From positions 292,324 to 356,323 of the forward strand of contig CACRXP010000432.1 in the NCBI GenBank assembly GCA_902702965.1: a DNA stretch of 64,000 bases. The letters run 5' to 3'. The position numbers and the translations under genes were made by a program. The stretch comes from Spirometra erinaceieuropaei (lineage: Eukaryota > Platyhelminthes > Cestoda > Diphyllobothriidea > Diphyllobothriidae). The notes below the pieces were generated by a model. It did not search any database. It was not told the DNA's origin and saw only the letters and a program-made list of their open reading frames with translations. This document shows positions 38,690-51,642 of the stretch, in pieces. Numbering within the stretch: position 1 is the stretch's first letter; every line of letters starts with the position of its first letter.

Positions 38690-41400
38690 CCTTTTTGCTA
38701 CGAACTGTGGCAATTCTAAGCCTTGGTTTCAAATCTAGTTTTTATATTTCTGTTGCCAATGGATATAAATTCGCTGAAGAAAAAGGGACCTTCCCCTTTA
38801 GCAGTTGAGTTGTAGCTGTTGATAGTGTGCAAAAGATACCAACATCGGTCCCACACCCGTCCCCAATCAGACGAATCCCAAACCCGAGTTCGGGCAAACA
38901 AACTTTGCTTTTGCAATATAGCAAGACAATATTTAAGCAGAGAAGCATTAAATGCCTCGAGCAGCATTAGCCGATAAGTACAAAGTTTCTCCCAAAGATA
39001 GATTCGTTTGCAGGAGTTAGCAGATGTGCATTTTTACGTGTAGGAGCATTAAAATTTGACCTAGGAAATGCATACCTCACGTATAGTAATTTCCTACTGA
39101 GTAGCGACTTGCAGCGATCTGGTAAACGTTTACTCACATCACAGCATTCTACAATGCTTCAGCCACCCTATGGTTATTCCAAGTACCGTCCAGCATAACA
39201 AATCCACAAAAGGCGTCCGTTTTTAAAGGTGCATTTCGCAATGCTGGTTTGAATTATGCGACGCAAGTTAACTACTTCAATCATCATCCTAAGTAACTCA
39301 GTCTACACAATAAAGGCGTCTTGTCTTTCTATTTTCTAGTTTATTTAGCAAAATATTTTTGTTAGGCTTACGGGCATCAGGCATGACAAATATGTCATGC
39401 GCATACTATTATCTTGAGGATAAAACAATCCCAAATGCAAAGTGCCTATTTTGCAAAGTGGTCTTAGACGTACTTAGGATCAGTATTATTTGGGCGATCT
39501 CAATATTATGAGGTACAACTGGGGGTGACGTTCAGTCTGAAAACTGCATTAAGCGATACAGAATTTTGTTTTTCACTTCTCATATGCCCTTTCGTATATG
39601 GAAACTTACGACCCGTCGGCGATATCTGGTAGGACCTTCTGACAGTTGTCTGGTGCATAAGTTGACCTGAACTATGTTTGATATGTGAAAACAACTGCAG
39701 AAATATTTCTATTTTGGTTCGTAAACTCGACCTGTGCTGGTCTAGTTACAGCCTTATTCTTTACTCAAAGGGGGCACTGAGATAAAAGTTCTATCCCTGC
39801 AACATGACATAAGGTAAGATGCATAATTACTTCAGCTGGAGTGACAATGCACAAGCAAAAATCTTCACTAAAGAGACCTCAGATTTTACATGTTCGCGAA
39901 CACAACATGAAACACGCGGACAATGCATAGTGTTTTTAAGCCAAAATATAAGCAAACCGTCCGCATTGTCGATGTTGTTGACAACATGGAGGCTTAGGAA
40001 GTGACTTAAAGTCCCAAGGCGTGCCACGTACGCCACACGATGACTAAATCAACCGGTGTTGGTTAAACACTAACGCTTGCAAATTCATGAGTCGAATAAT
40101 CGACACCCTGAGATGACATCATTAGCCTCCGAGTTTGCTCAACCGCTCAGCAGTTGACTAAACCCAGACAGAGTTCGGATTAGCAAACTTTTATTTTCCA
40201 AACGAACATGGCGTTATATATGTGTTTAAGCATTGAAAGCCGACGAACAATTTGCAAGCTCAACACCGTATTATTGCCTCTTATCTGTGCGTAGACATGA
40301 GTCTTGATTTCTAATAAATAAGATAACCTGGAACACATTATACAATCTTACGCCTCGCGTGGACCTTTATGTCGGGATGAAAGCTCGCTGAGGATAGCAA
40401 ACCTCCGCCCGAGGAGAGAATCAAATTCTGTTTCCCGCCGTTTTCAAATGCGTATTTTTACTTAGAGGGGCATCGGAAACTAACGTAACAATAATGTACC
40501 TAACAAATAGTCATTTCCTACTAAGTTGCGGTTTGTAGCGATTTACTTTGATGTTTATTCACATGTCGACATTTTAGAATGCTTGAGATACCTTGCGAAT
40601 ATGTCAAGTGCAGTTTAACCTTGTATAGCGTCAGAGTCATTCATCTTTTTAGAGGCGAATTACACAGTGCGACAGTAATTGTCATCCCAAGTAAGTCAGT
40701 ATGAAAAACCAATTTTTCGATTTTTGTCAATAAAACCTGTACCATTTTTCAAGTTTGTGTCGAAAAAACGCCTTTTAATTTTGGCTGGAAAACATCCCGT
40801 ACGACAAATATGTCAGGGGCTGGTGTTTATGTTAAACATAAATGAATCCCAACTACTAAGTGCTATTTGACAAAATGAACTTAGCCTTGGTGATGGTGAG
40901 CCTTATCCATACCGAACAGGTTTTTCGGGTGTCAGTAGGCATGACGTTCCGCCTGCAAAGTCAATTAATCGGTACAAATGTGTCTGCTTTACCCCTTCGC
41001 TTAAGTCTTATATGATAATAGCAATAACGACCCGTCGGCGGATTCGGGGAGAGCCTTCTGGCAACGCATTCCGTTGTATGGTGCATTAGCTGACCTGTAG
41101 TATGTTTCACATGGCCATAAAACTGAACAGGAGTTTTTTAAACTCCATCTATACTAATTCAGCTCATATCTAGTAATTTACTGAGGGAAGAAATAGTTTG
41201 TATTACTGCCACACTACTCAGGATCCAATGCTTAAGTGCAGTAGTTGGCCTAACTCATAAAAAGTCAATTGAAATTTCGAAATGCGTTTTCATTCAGAAA
41301 ATTCTAATTAACCAGGGCTGTAAAACTATCGGCCTACAACCAAATTCTATAATATTTCAGTTACCTCAGGATGTCGGCTTTCGGGCAACTTTCTTTCCTG
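38690..41400 (+). repeat. Repeat mosaic
   Basis: Contains outer-repeat copies at about 38690-39330 and 40160-40560, R1 at about 39830-40110, and CGACCCGTCGGCG tracts at 39608 and 41028. Open frames are short and not shared between copies. Confidence 0.55.
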
Positions 41401-43640
41401 TTCCATGCAAAAATTAGTCTCTGTAATGTATGATTGCTTATTTAGCATCGATTTTCAATGCCTCCAAAATTCTAATTATGTTTCATGGAAACCATGCGTA
41501 AACATATTCATTTTATTCTTTTTTGGTAGACGATTAAGTCTTATATCAATCGTTTACTCGAGAGAGGTGGATAATTTGTTTTTCCGAATAATTTCGAACT
41601 CGCTCTACCGTAACACTTGGATTCAGGGTATCGAAACTGCTCACCGTTTACGGAAAAACACGTCTATTTCTACAGTAATAGAGGGGTACCACATATGGTT
41701 CATCAGGTTTATCAGTGTATTTGATGCATTTTATTAACTTTACGACTCAGCTTGGTAAATGCAGACACGTGACAAACTTTGACCCCATATTTAACGCCAT
41801 TTAAATGTCTCGCAATTATAAATTATTGAAAAACGATTTATGAGAATCCCTCAAAAATAAATTTAAGAAACGTTATCATCTACCGAATGGGATAAAGAGC
41901 GAATATTGTCATGTATTCTTTTCATGAAATATAATTCGACATTTAGAGTCATCCAAAAATAATTGAGAAAATTCCATGCCACATAGGTAATCATTATTTT
42001 TGGAGTGCAGTTTTTCTAAGGTCAGGCATTCGAAATATGGCATATTGTTGTAACTGAAATGTTATAGTAGTATGTCGCAGGCTGAATAGGTTAACAAAAC
42101 TGGTTAAATAATCGTTTCTGATAAAAAACACCGGAATTTCCGTTGACATTTCATGAGTCCGCCGGCACGTTTTAATTCAGTCTTACTGACATTGTACACG
42201 CAAAAACTTCAGTAAGAATGCCAGCAGTGTTGCATGTGCTCAAACGTCAGAGAACACAACAGGAGCACTAGGGCATTGCACATTGCTTTGTTGCTTAACC
42301 GAAAAAAAAACTTACTCCATTTTCAGTGTTTTTACGGAGTGAAATATTTTGGTGACCGCTAAATCTTCCGTCCCACCACATGTGCCGCACTTAGTCAAAA
42401 CTATTGTATACTTGAGTGGCCAGACACGTGCGCTAGCGAATTCCTCAGTTGATTAATCAACCTCCTATGATGACGTCAGTTGCCGCCTACGGGGGTAAAC
42501 TGCTCAGCATTTGACAGCTATTCAAATTAAACTCTTTTATTTATATCCAACGGTAGAACTAATGGGTTCCGCTGGTGTCCTTGCTTGCTAATGAGAAAAC
42601 GTTTGTTTATACAGATAACCATTACCAGCAAGGTCAATTACGATCGAAATGGTTGATTCTGTCGCATTGGTTGTCATAATATACCTATACTCGCCAGCAT
42701 ATAATTGGACATTCTTCCAATCGTATTCGTATTTTAGCGTGCAGCAAGATGTTTGACACGACTTTCAAGCAACATATTCCAACTGGAGCTTACATGATTT
42801 TATATAACAGTCTTAGTCATTTTCTTATTGGGATTGACTGTCCTGCATAAGGTCATCTAGGACAGAAGACCTTTGTTTATAAAGTTTATTAGTGGATTTG
42901 ATCCAAATTGTTTGTTTTACGAGTTGCATTGTTAATGCAGTGGTATAACGAAATATGAACGGCCATTTAACGGTATTAGAATGTCTTAAAATTAAAAACA
43001 TTTTTCGAAATCAATTTATAGCCCTCGTTCGAGTATATTACTGGAAGAAGACGTAATTTTCTACCAAATTGGCAAGAGACCGAATATTTTCATGCAACCT
43101 TTTCATTCACTGTAATTAGAATTTTAGGGCCATCAAATATCAATGAAGAAACGTCATGCTACTTAGGTAGTCGTTATTTTACAGAGTGCAGTTTTTGCAT
43201 GCATCCGGAAAGAAATTTGTTCTAAAGTCGGCATCATGAGGTAACTGAAATCTTATAGAATTATGTCTCTGGCTGTCTTGATTTACAACCCCACTTAAGG
43301 AATTGTTTCGAAACTAAAAAGCAATCCGGAATTTCCGTTAACATTCCAGGATTAAGCACGCCTTATTTACTTCAGTTGGACTGGCATTGTGCACGAAAAA
43401 AACTTTATTAAGGAGGCCATTGATTTTGCATGTGCTTACACGTCAGGGAACACACTAAAAACACCGGGACATTGCCCGTTGCCTTCCAACCTCAACCGTA
43501 TAAGAACTTCCTATTGAGCGCTATATCCCTCAATATCACCACATATTTCGCATTAGGTTCAAATCAGTTGTATACTTGGGTGGCCAAACGGGGGCGCTAG
43601 CGAATTCCTTAGTTGGTTAATCCACACTCTAAGATGATGC
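41400..43640 (+). repeat. Repeat mosaic with two R1 copies leading into unit 4
   Basis: About 41500-42010 resembles 1700-2040. R1 copies lie at about 42180-42460 and 43370-43640, separated by a partial upstream block and a CATGAAATATAATT-type repeat (about 42960-43240). A 110-codon frame at 41405-41737 is broken by stops in the 1.7-kb copy, so I do not call it. Confidence 0.6.
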
Positions 43641-44522
43641 CAGTTGCCTCCAAAGTGGGTAAACAGCTCAGTATTTAAAATGCATCATAATGACACTGTT
43701 TTATTTAAATCCAACGGTTGAACAAACGTGGTCCCTGGTGTCCTCACCTGCTAGTCAGAAATTGATCTGATTATTGCCTGATCATAGCTTCCTTTCCATT
43801 GGGTTTGCGACCTTTCGATGAAACTAACGTAAATGAGTCGAAAACCTCAGGCATTTACGAAAGTGTTGCTAAGCAATCAAAACACGCCAACATGATTTTA
43901 TGTGATTTCATATAACAATCCTTATCATTTTCTAAATTGCATTAACTGCAAATCGTTTTTTTATTAGTCTGACACTAGTTCGGTTGGAAATTCAGCACGT
44001 CGTGCGAGGTAAGGCAAACTGCGATGTCGCACCTCATGTCTGTGTTCATAAAGGTGTGTTTTGATGACAGGCCACACAGTCTGTCACTAAACTTGCGGTT
44101 AAATTAAAGGTAGGGTCTTTAAGCATGCAAAAGTACATTTCGTACTTTGTCTAGCACTGATATATTTGTGAATACTCGAAGGTTGAGCGCTTATAAAACA
44201 ACGACATACCTGTGATCCGTCTTGGTAGTAGTTTATGGAAACGAATACGGAATACCAGTATTATGCACGGCCGTTAAGAACGTAAGGAGCCGTGAGTGAA
44301 CAGATTTTGCTCAAACACGTCGATAGCAAAGTGGTTTTTCGTTTACCTGATGCTTTGTGCACAATATATTCCCGACATGCTATGAAAGTCAGTTCCAAAG
44401 CTTGCCACGATAAGATTCTCATTGGCGCGGCCTACTACAGCACTCTGCGAGTCATGCTTAGTATCCTGCAGGCTGAGGGTCACTTATTCTGCCAATGAAA
44501 TTTATTTGTCTTGACTTTGGCA
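43640..44522 (+). repeat. Upstream flanking block of gene copy 4
   Basis: Collinear with 2440-3557. The interval about 43990-44480 is the best match to the inverted copy at 49680-50180, including AATTCAGCACGTC and CTCTGCGAGTCATGCTT. Confidence 0.7.
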
Positions 44523-44553
44523 GCGCAACCTGGCGCATTTCCTGTACTATAAA
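44523..44553 (+). promoter_or_regulatory. Core promoter of gene copy 4: imperfect palindrome plus TATA box
   Basis: GCGCAACCTGGCGC (44523-44536) has one arm mismatch. TATAAA is at 44548-44553 after an 11-nt spacer. The ATG is 52 nt from the start of the TATA box, against 54 in the other copies. Confidence 0.7.
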
Positions 44554-44599
44554 ACAAGCAGAAAATGCTATTTCTTGGAGACAACGCTTTTGCAAATCA

Positions 44600-47041
44600 A
44601 TGGGAATTTTGTCGACTCTGATAGTTGTATTTGGGTCTGGAATATGCATATGCGGATGCAGAAACTCTGAGGGTAATGATATGCCACTCTTTACGGCATA
44701 TTTAAAGTAAAAAGTAATTGAGAATCTTCAATAATTTCCCACAATTGTTAAAATAATTTAGGAGGTAAAATAAAGTCGTATTAAGTGGTTTGGTCCGTAA
44801 CCACAAGTTTTGTTTAAACGTTTTAAATTTTGTTTCAATGCCGACCACTGCCATTTGTGCGAAGGAAGTTTATTGATCTGATTTTTTAATGATCTTTAGC
44901 AGTGGTGATTACAAATGATGCCAACTTTAATATGTATTCGATGCAAAATACTCAGAGCTTTCTACCTTTGAAATCATCAAATACATATATGAAACGTAGT
45001 AAATCCTTGGTCACCAGCGACTCGTTTAATATGCTCTGCCTCAAGACGGATTTGGCACAACAGTCCTCACAGGCTTATGCTGAAATATGCAGACTCAGTG
45101 ATGCTACAGTAAAAAAAAACTAATCTCTTCTAATATAAAAAAGTTATTTGAAAGTATGAAACTTGTGACTTTAGATATTCCAATGTCCAATGGAATAATT
45201 AGATAGATAAAGGTTTGGAAATGGCTAGTATCAGTCACTTCTGCAATGCACATTTTAAATATATACGATGGAGCTAGATAATTAATTCATATATATATGT
45301 CAGCAAGGAGGGACTACAGAGAATGCGGGTAGATTGATACAGTACTGTTTCGGGCTTATTGCGCCTTCATTCAGCGAATCATAACCCTGACCACCAGCAG
45401 CTGGGACCAGAAACACAAATATGCGCACATACGCACCTGGCGCAGTTGATCCACCACTGGGGTCTACCAGATGGGTCATAAGCACTTCATCGAACCGAAG
45501 TTCATCAGTGCCTCGCCACCTGTCATTCTCTGTCGCTGCAGATTGGGTATTTATCAATCAGGAATGGGCGCACACCGATCTATTGGCTTCACGAAGCATG
45601 TAACGGGATAATTCAAAATGGTGTGTTATAGCCTGCAACATTATAAACAGAGGTCATTACTATTTAGACATGTACAAATATGCACATTACTATTGTCCTT
45701 ACACAATTTGCATGGCCTAAAAAACGTTTAAACAATAGCTTCTTGGTTTTCCATGACAAATGGTCTAGTAAAACCTTTATAAATTGTCGTACAGAATATT
45801 CTTCATTAATAATTTGCAACAAATTACCGGTTGGACGCAGTCAATTCAGCTCACCGATCAGACTTTCCAGTAACTCATGCGATTGCTCCTGTTGTCATCG
45901 CGAGAGTTCGACAACACTGATCTATATTTTAATGTGTAGAAGAAAAACGAATACTTTTTCATGAGCTCGTTTTTCTCTTGCATACCTCGTTGTGAACATC
46001 ATGTTGGCCACGGTGGTTTCCGAGTCTGTGTCCGCTCTATAGAGTGACCAGTCTTAGCGTTAACTTGCAGATTACACCATGGGATTCATTGTTAATATAT
46101 TAATTCACCATTTTCTCTAGAGCCACTGAAATGCAAAAACGATGGCATGGACCATTATTATCTACTTCAACGGATTCCGTCAGGCATTTGGCGTATATAC
46201 CATAGTCCAAACACCTACACTCGGATGCGCCTGAAAGTTTCCGAAAAACCTACCATCGTTGGCTGTCACCGGTTAAATATTCAGCCGCGTTTTAATATGA
46301 CAATTGTTTGTGAAGTTTACTTTCCGTATATAAGATATTCTTTGAAGCATTCGGTATGTTTATAAATATCGCATTACTGTGGACTGCATTTTCATTATCT
46401 ATTATTACCCATTTCAAAATAAGTTGAAAAAAGATTGAATTTAGTGGACAAAACAAGATTTTTCTATTTTAAGTAGTATCTTTAGCTAAATACCACATCC
46501 CTATTCGGGAATTTTGTTGTTTTTGTTTCTACGAATATAAGACTGTAGTTATTTTAAATATTCGGACTTTTGAAATTATAACCAAACGTAATTTTGCGAA
46601 TTCGTTGAATATACTCCATTATACAATGACGGCGCGGACTTGTTCAGTGAAATGCTTAACCATATGCAAAATGTTTAGAATTTGGAAGGCTGTTCGCTGA
46701 CATCCGACGAGCCCCTCACGACAGACACGGCTGTGGAAATTCTAGTGAAGCACCTTAATACTCTGGCCACATTTGAGTACCGTGCAGAATGCGGCGTCAT
46801 TTGGAACAACTTCCGTTTGCGTCTTGTTAATGTCAACTTCCTCAATCTGAAAGCGGCTGTCTACCATACAATTTCAACAAGAACAGGAGAACCCTTAAGT
46901 GCTTGCTCAAATGAATCAATTTCAAACCTTCCAGCTTTCACAAAATTAGCCTTGCGTGGCAGGCCATGGCCTACTTGTGCTTATGAAGCTCCTCGAGTCC
47001 TCGTCACCCATTCAGACATTTTAACTTGTCTACAAATATAG
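44600..47041 (+). CDS. Secreted cysteine-containing protein, tandem family copy 4 (3 exons)
   Basis: Exons are 44600-44672, 46121-46353 and 46679-47041, giving 222 residues. The signal peptide is MGILSTLIVVFGSGICICG, followed by C20. Exon 2 reads EPLKCKNDGMDHYYLLQR and has three cysteines plus the FNMT sequon. Exon 3 carries the full five-cysteine set (C107, C140, C178, C202, C219) and a sequon at N180 (SNES), and stops after LTCLQI. Residues about 72-99 and 124-151 align without gaps with seven identities, hinting at two related modules. Intron 1 is the longest (1448 nt) because of a roughly 300-bp insertion at 45300-45597. Frames and junctions are intact. Function unknown. Confidence 0.85.
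45300..45597. mobile_element. About 298-bp insertion in intron 1 of copy 4, SINE-like
   Basis: Copies 1 and 3 run directly from a TATATGT/GTATGTGA tract into CAGCATGTAATGGGAT. In copy 4 the same flanks are separated by about 300 bp of GC-richer sequence. AGCA occurs at both ends and may be a short target duplication. A TCGAACC at 45490-45496 (GGTTCGA on the other strand) resembles a tRNA-type B box, but I cannot place an A box with confidence. Both strands have open frames of 60-85 codons with no recognised product. Confidence 0.6.
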
Positions 47042-47081
47042 ACATGGTTATAAATGCAATATCGAATACTCAATACTTAAC

Positions 47082-47087
47082 AATACA
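47082..47087 (+). promoter_or_regulatory. Putative variant poly(A) signal AATACA, copy 4
   Basis: AATACA lies 41 nt after the stop in ACAATACACGTTTG. Confidence 0.45.
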
Positions 47088-47209
47088 CGTTTGCTTCCAT
47101 TTCATTTCCTTGGTCATTCCGGCGGATAAATGTATGTCGGAATTAACGAACAGGGTATTTTATTGACTGTCCCTTTTAAAATTGTTTTGGATTCAATAGA
47201 TTATGTTTA

Positions 47210-48330
47210 CTAGGGAAACATTTAATTTTCCTAAACAGAACAGGGACTAAACAATTCGAACTTTTAAAAAGAGCGTGCACTGCTTCATTAACCACATTTC
47301 TTTCATTTCGTAACAAATCTCCTGCACGACATACAGTATACTGTGCTATGGTCCTTAAAAACCACGATTCAGGTATTCGCGAAAATCGTTAGATTATAGC
47401 GTGATCAGGTTCGTCCTAATGCATTAGTGCACTCAAACAGACAACGACCACTTTGTACACGGCATCCAATGCAAGTTATAACAGACTGCATACGTTTGCT
47501 GATGGCCGTACAATCAACAGCGGCAAGATTTTTTTAAAGTACAAAAGTGTTTCCCCTACTGATTTTAGCCATAGTGCTTTTTTGCAAAACTGATTTCCCG
47601 AAAGTCCATATATCCGTCAGAATTCAGCCATCTACAATTCTAAAGTTTGTTTTCAGTTGTACGATATGACATCTATAATACACATATAATTTAGCCTAAT
47701 GCAAAGAGAAAAAAATCTTGTGCTACATGGCCACCAAACCCGTTTTTGTTCGGTTCAATCAAGCCTTGTGACCATCGAAGCTTTGGCAAAAAAACTCTCG
47801 AATCCTCCTTCGCAGTCAGATTTCTGAGCTAATTAATACAATACCACCAAATTATTAAGGCATCAAAGATGCCTTGCATGGTGGTTTTATTTCTGGTTGC
47901 CATGTTCTTATAGACACACTATCCGTCGTTCACCAAGCGAAGCTGGGGCACAATACAGCGGACCAGGAGTGGCACTAGGGGAGACAGAAGCTGTATCAAA
48001 ATGGCTCCATAAGGCCGTCAGTTAAGCCTAGACAAGGTCATCCATGTCACTTTAACCAAAAGAGGCGATATATGTTACGAAACAGGTTCATACTAATGAG
48101 CATGTGGACAGGTACGCTTTCCAACAGACGACCTACTGGAGTGCAATTTCGTACCCTCAGCTGTACAAGTCAACAGTGATATCCGTTTGAACTTGGCTTA
48201 ATACTGTCTGATTTCTGAAGAAAAAGAGTGAAAGGGACAACAAGTTACCAAAGTCTCAATCTTTTGGGCAATTTATTGACACATATTTGGAACAACATAA
48301 GATAGAATAGATTAGGAAACCCCAGCAGCA
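47210..48330 (+). repeat. 3' flanking block of unit 4
   Basis: Collinear with 10740-12260 and 29800-30830. It joins the gene's 3' end abruptly near 47210. The roughly 2.5 kb that separates gene and block in unit 3 is deleted here. Confidence 0.65.
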
Positions 48331-49660
48331 AATGCCTATCCATGTCAATTGACCACATGCTAATAAAATTGTCTCTTATTTGAACACTTATATTCAGAAG
48401 AAGGCTGAAATAAGATTCGGCATCCGACTGTTTAGATCTCGTTTACAGTAAAGAAGGATTGATGAGTGGAGTGGATGCAAAGCTGCTCTCATTTTAAGTT
48501 ACTGTGTTGTTGTTATCATCAAGTTCTCTCTCCTATCAACTCCACAATCACAAACTCAGACGGGTCAATAGATTTGAAGCTTTCTGGCAATAATCCTGTG
48601 GGACTATTAACGTCTGAATTATTTGTATTGTTGTTTAAAAATAATGGGACCCTTTGCATGATCACCGTTGGACACTCCGATGGCAAATTAGCTTATAACG
48701 AATAAACATGGTTTGCGGGAAATGTACTTGCAAATTAAAGATACACTAGTATTCGCCGAATATAAGTAGTGACAACATAAATGATGCGATGAAATACAGC
48801 ATGTTGAAACTTCTTTCAAGCGCCGACTGACAGCAGAATTTATTATATGTTCCAGGATGTTCACATGTATATCTGCAGTGGGGGAAAACAGGGACAAATG
48901 CATGTGTCTAATTGATAACCTCGGGCACTTGCTAATTGAAGCGTCACAAAAAATGCAATTACTGTCTTCAATTTGTTTCGCCCGGTTTTACTTCGGAGAC
49001 CTATGAAGACAATCGGGGTTTGGGGATGGGCCAAGACAGACAGGAGTTTCAAATGGAAATCGTTGCCTTTACGGTCGAAAAGCGAATGCGAGCCCTCAGT
49101 TAAATAAAACTAGTGAGGTCGCCTGGATCCCACGGAATAATGAGAAATCCATGTCAAAAATTTCATACGCTGCACCCTGTATGCAATATCACAACTTCGG
49201 AAAACTGCATTGTTTTGTAATTGCGCATGGATCTAAGGAATTAGTTAAATAAAATGGTTAATATAATTATGTCTGTGTAGTGAAATGTGGGTGGTACAAA
49301 ATATCATGAATTCTGATTTGGCATAGGCGTAGCCTTGATGTGCGAATGGACGTAATTTGTGTAGGTTGCCGACACAATCGTGATTATCTCTGTATATCAG
49401 CTTTTAATTGCCTATCACTAGCGATGCTTGAACAGTTCTCTTGTTGTTTACGATACATTATATTAGTATGCCACACCATTACTCTCAGAGCGCCTGCAGC
49501 CAGATACGCAAATTGTAAGCCAAAATACAACTACTAATGCAGACAACAGTCCCATTGATGTTCACAAGCGTTGTCTCTGAAAAATAGAATTTTTCATCCT
49601 GTCTTTATATTACCTGAATTGAGCCAGTCGACGTTGCCAAAGTAAAGGCAAATAAATGTT
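48330..49660 (+). other. No gene recognised
   Basis: Mostly single-copy within the window. A 79-codon plus-strand frame (48466-48705) has no recognisable motif and no flanking splice pattern I would trust. Confidence 0.45.
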
Positions 49661-49679
49661 TTCGGCAGACTAGGTGTAC

Positions 49680-50330
49680 TTCTTCTTGCAGAATACGAAG
49701 CATGACTCGCAGAATGCTGTAGTAGGGCGCGATCATGGGAATCTTATCGCGTCAAAATTTGGAGTTCGCTTTCATAGCTCCATAGCCGGCTTTCATATCA
49801 AGTCTCGAATATCTTGTGCACGAAACCTCAGATACAACAAAAGGCTACGTTGCTGTCGACGTTATTGAGGATAAACCATATGAGCAATATCCATTAATTC
49901 ACTGATCCCCATGTTGTTTACGGCCATGCATACTACTGATGTCCTCTACCCGTTTTTAAGATACCCCTAAGACACATAACTTGTATTTGGTTGCATTTTA
50001 AGCCCTCAAACTTCGAGCATTTGCACCGAGATCAGTGCAAGACAAAATAGAAAATGTACTTTTGCATCCTTGAAGACAATGACAGACTGTCTGGGCTGTC
50101 ATCTAAACGCACCTTTATAAACACGGACTTGAGGTGCGACCTCGCATTTTGCCTTACCTTACATGACGTGCTGAATTCCCAATCGAAGTATTGTCAAACT
50201 ATTAATAACCAACGAAAGGCATTGGAAATTATATCAGAGACATCGCCGCTCGCTAAAAACGCGAATCCGAACGTCAGATTGTTTAATTATCTCCTGTCGA
50301 GTGTGGGAAGCTAATAGCAATGTTGCTCAT
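49680..50330 (-). repeat. Inverted copy of the gene-family upstream block
   Basis: Read on the minus strand, this follows the order of 2850-3490 and 43990-44480 (GACGTTCGGATT, AATTCAGCACGTC, CATTCTGCGAGTCATGCTTC). It stops just short of the promoter palindrome. It lies head-to-head with the direct copy at 50530-50860, about 200 bp away. The plus-strand frame at 50054-50314 is therefore an accident of the inverted repeat. Confidence 0.75.
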
Positions 50331-50529
50331 CGTTTTATTGTTTCTGCAATTTCGTCCTGATATAGAAAGTCCTTGAAAAAGCATCGACCAGCAGTGTCAA
50401 CACTGGAAAATGCCACTTTTTATTAGAGCATAAAAAACCTGATTGACAATTTCAAAATATATTAAATATGCCCATATGTGGTCCGCATGGCACAAAAACG
50501 TTTATTTTGAAGATAATTATTACTTTCAA

Positions 50530-50866
50530 GACCAAGCACCGTCACATCGCTTGTGATCAGCTACCCATACTCGACAGCGTATAATTGGGCATTCCTTCTT
50601 TGGTATTCATTTCATTAGCGCGCACTGAGATTTTTCATATAACCTTTAATGCAAATAGTTGTTTATTACAAGTTTTGATGCGACTTCTAATGACAATTCA
50701 GCACTTCATTCCAGGAAAGGCAAAATTTAAAGTCTAATCTCTTGTCCATGTTAATAAACGTGTGTTTCTAATACAGCTCATATAGTCCGTCAATGATTTG
50801 GCTTTTGAATTATAAGTCGAGTTTCGAAGGATGTACAAGTGCATTTCGCAATTGTGTCTTTATTAA
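50530..50866 (+). repeat. Upstream flanking block of gene copy 5, left part
   Basis: Collinear with about 2850-3150. It is interrupted at about 50868 by a retrotransposon fragment and resumes near 51260. Confidence 0.65.
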
Positions 50867-50867
50867 G

Positions 50868-51250
50868 GCTTTTCCATATAGACAATATAGAAAGGATATG
50901 ATCAGGGCCTTCAGAATTGTTCGGGGACCAGAATGTACTCTTCAGTTTGACGATTTCTTCAAATCAGCTCGGACGACAAAACTTGGAGGGCACCAATATC
51001 AATTGAAAACAAAATATGCCAAACTCGAATCCCTGGCTAAATTCTTCTCCAACCGGCTGATTGAGGGATGGAACAAATTGCGAACAACAATTTCTAAGCG
51101 GAGAACGTCGAGATCTTCAAAAACAGACTAGAAGTTATGCTTGATTGTCATTGACTGACATAAAAGCTACATAAATATTTGCATGTTTTTTTCGTACATC
51201 TTCCTGTAAATAGGGTTTTCCAATCGTCTGCCTCTATACATAGTATATAC
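50868..51250 (+). mobile_element. CR1-type non-LTR retrotransposon, C-terminal and 3' end fragment
   Basis: The frame reads YRQYRKDMIRAFRIVRG, FDDFFKSARTTKLGGH and FFSNRLIEGWNKL, the conserved tail after the reverse transcriptase in CR1-like elements. A one-base shift then gives NVEIFKNRLEVMLD before the stop near 51150. A short 3' tail with CCTGTAAATAG follows. It is severely 5'-truncated, as is usual for such insertions, and splits the upstream block of gene copy 5. Confidence 0.85.
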
Positions 51251-51642
51251 CGACTTTATTACACACATTCACTTGTAAAAGATCGAATGGAAAGCGCTTG
51301 TAAAGCAGCATCCTTCGTGTGATGAGTTTTGTTGGTAGTTAAGGAAAACGGATAAAGCTCATCAGCACTATGCACTGCTGTTAAAAGGATAGGGGCCAGT
51401 AATCGTACAGGTAGTTCTCATCAGGTGTATTCTTAAAAAGTCGACAGTAAATTGGCCTTTTATTTTATCTGAGGTTTCGTGCGCAAGTTTTTCGAGGAAG
51501 GCTAGGAAATTTAACTCAAATTTGATACTATACGATTAATATGGTCGCAGCCTACTGCAGCTTAAGGCAAGTAATTATTCGCCTCCTGCAATCATATGAC
51601 TACGAAGTCTGCCAATAACCATTGATTGGCACAACCTTGGCA

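Noticed and set aside
41405..41737. 110-codon plus-strand open frame
   Set aside because: The related sequence near 1.7-2.0 kb has several stops and shifts. There is no conserved frame.
45300..45557. 85-codon minus-strand frame inside the intron 1 insertion of copy 4
   Set aside because: It has no recognised motif and sits within a short inserted element. Open frames occur on both strands, as expected for GC-richer sequence.
50054..50314. 86-codon plus-strand open frame
   Set aside because: It is antisense to the inverted copy of the upstream block, which is non-coding elsewhere.
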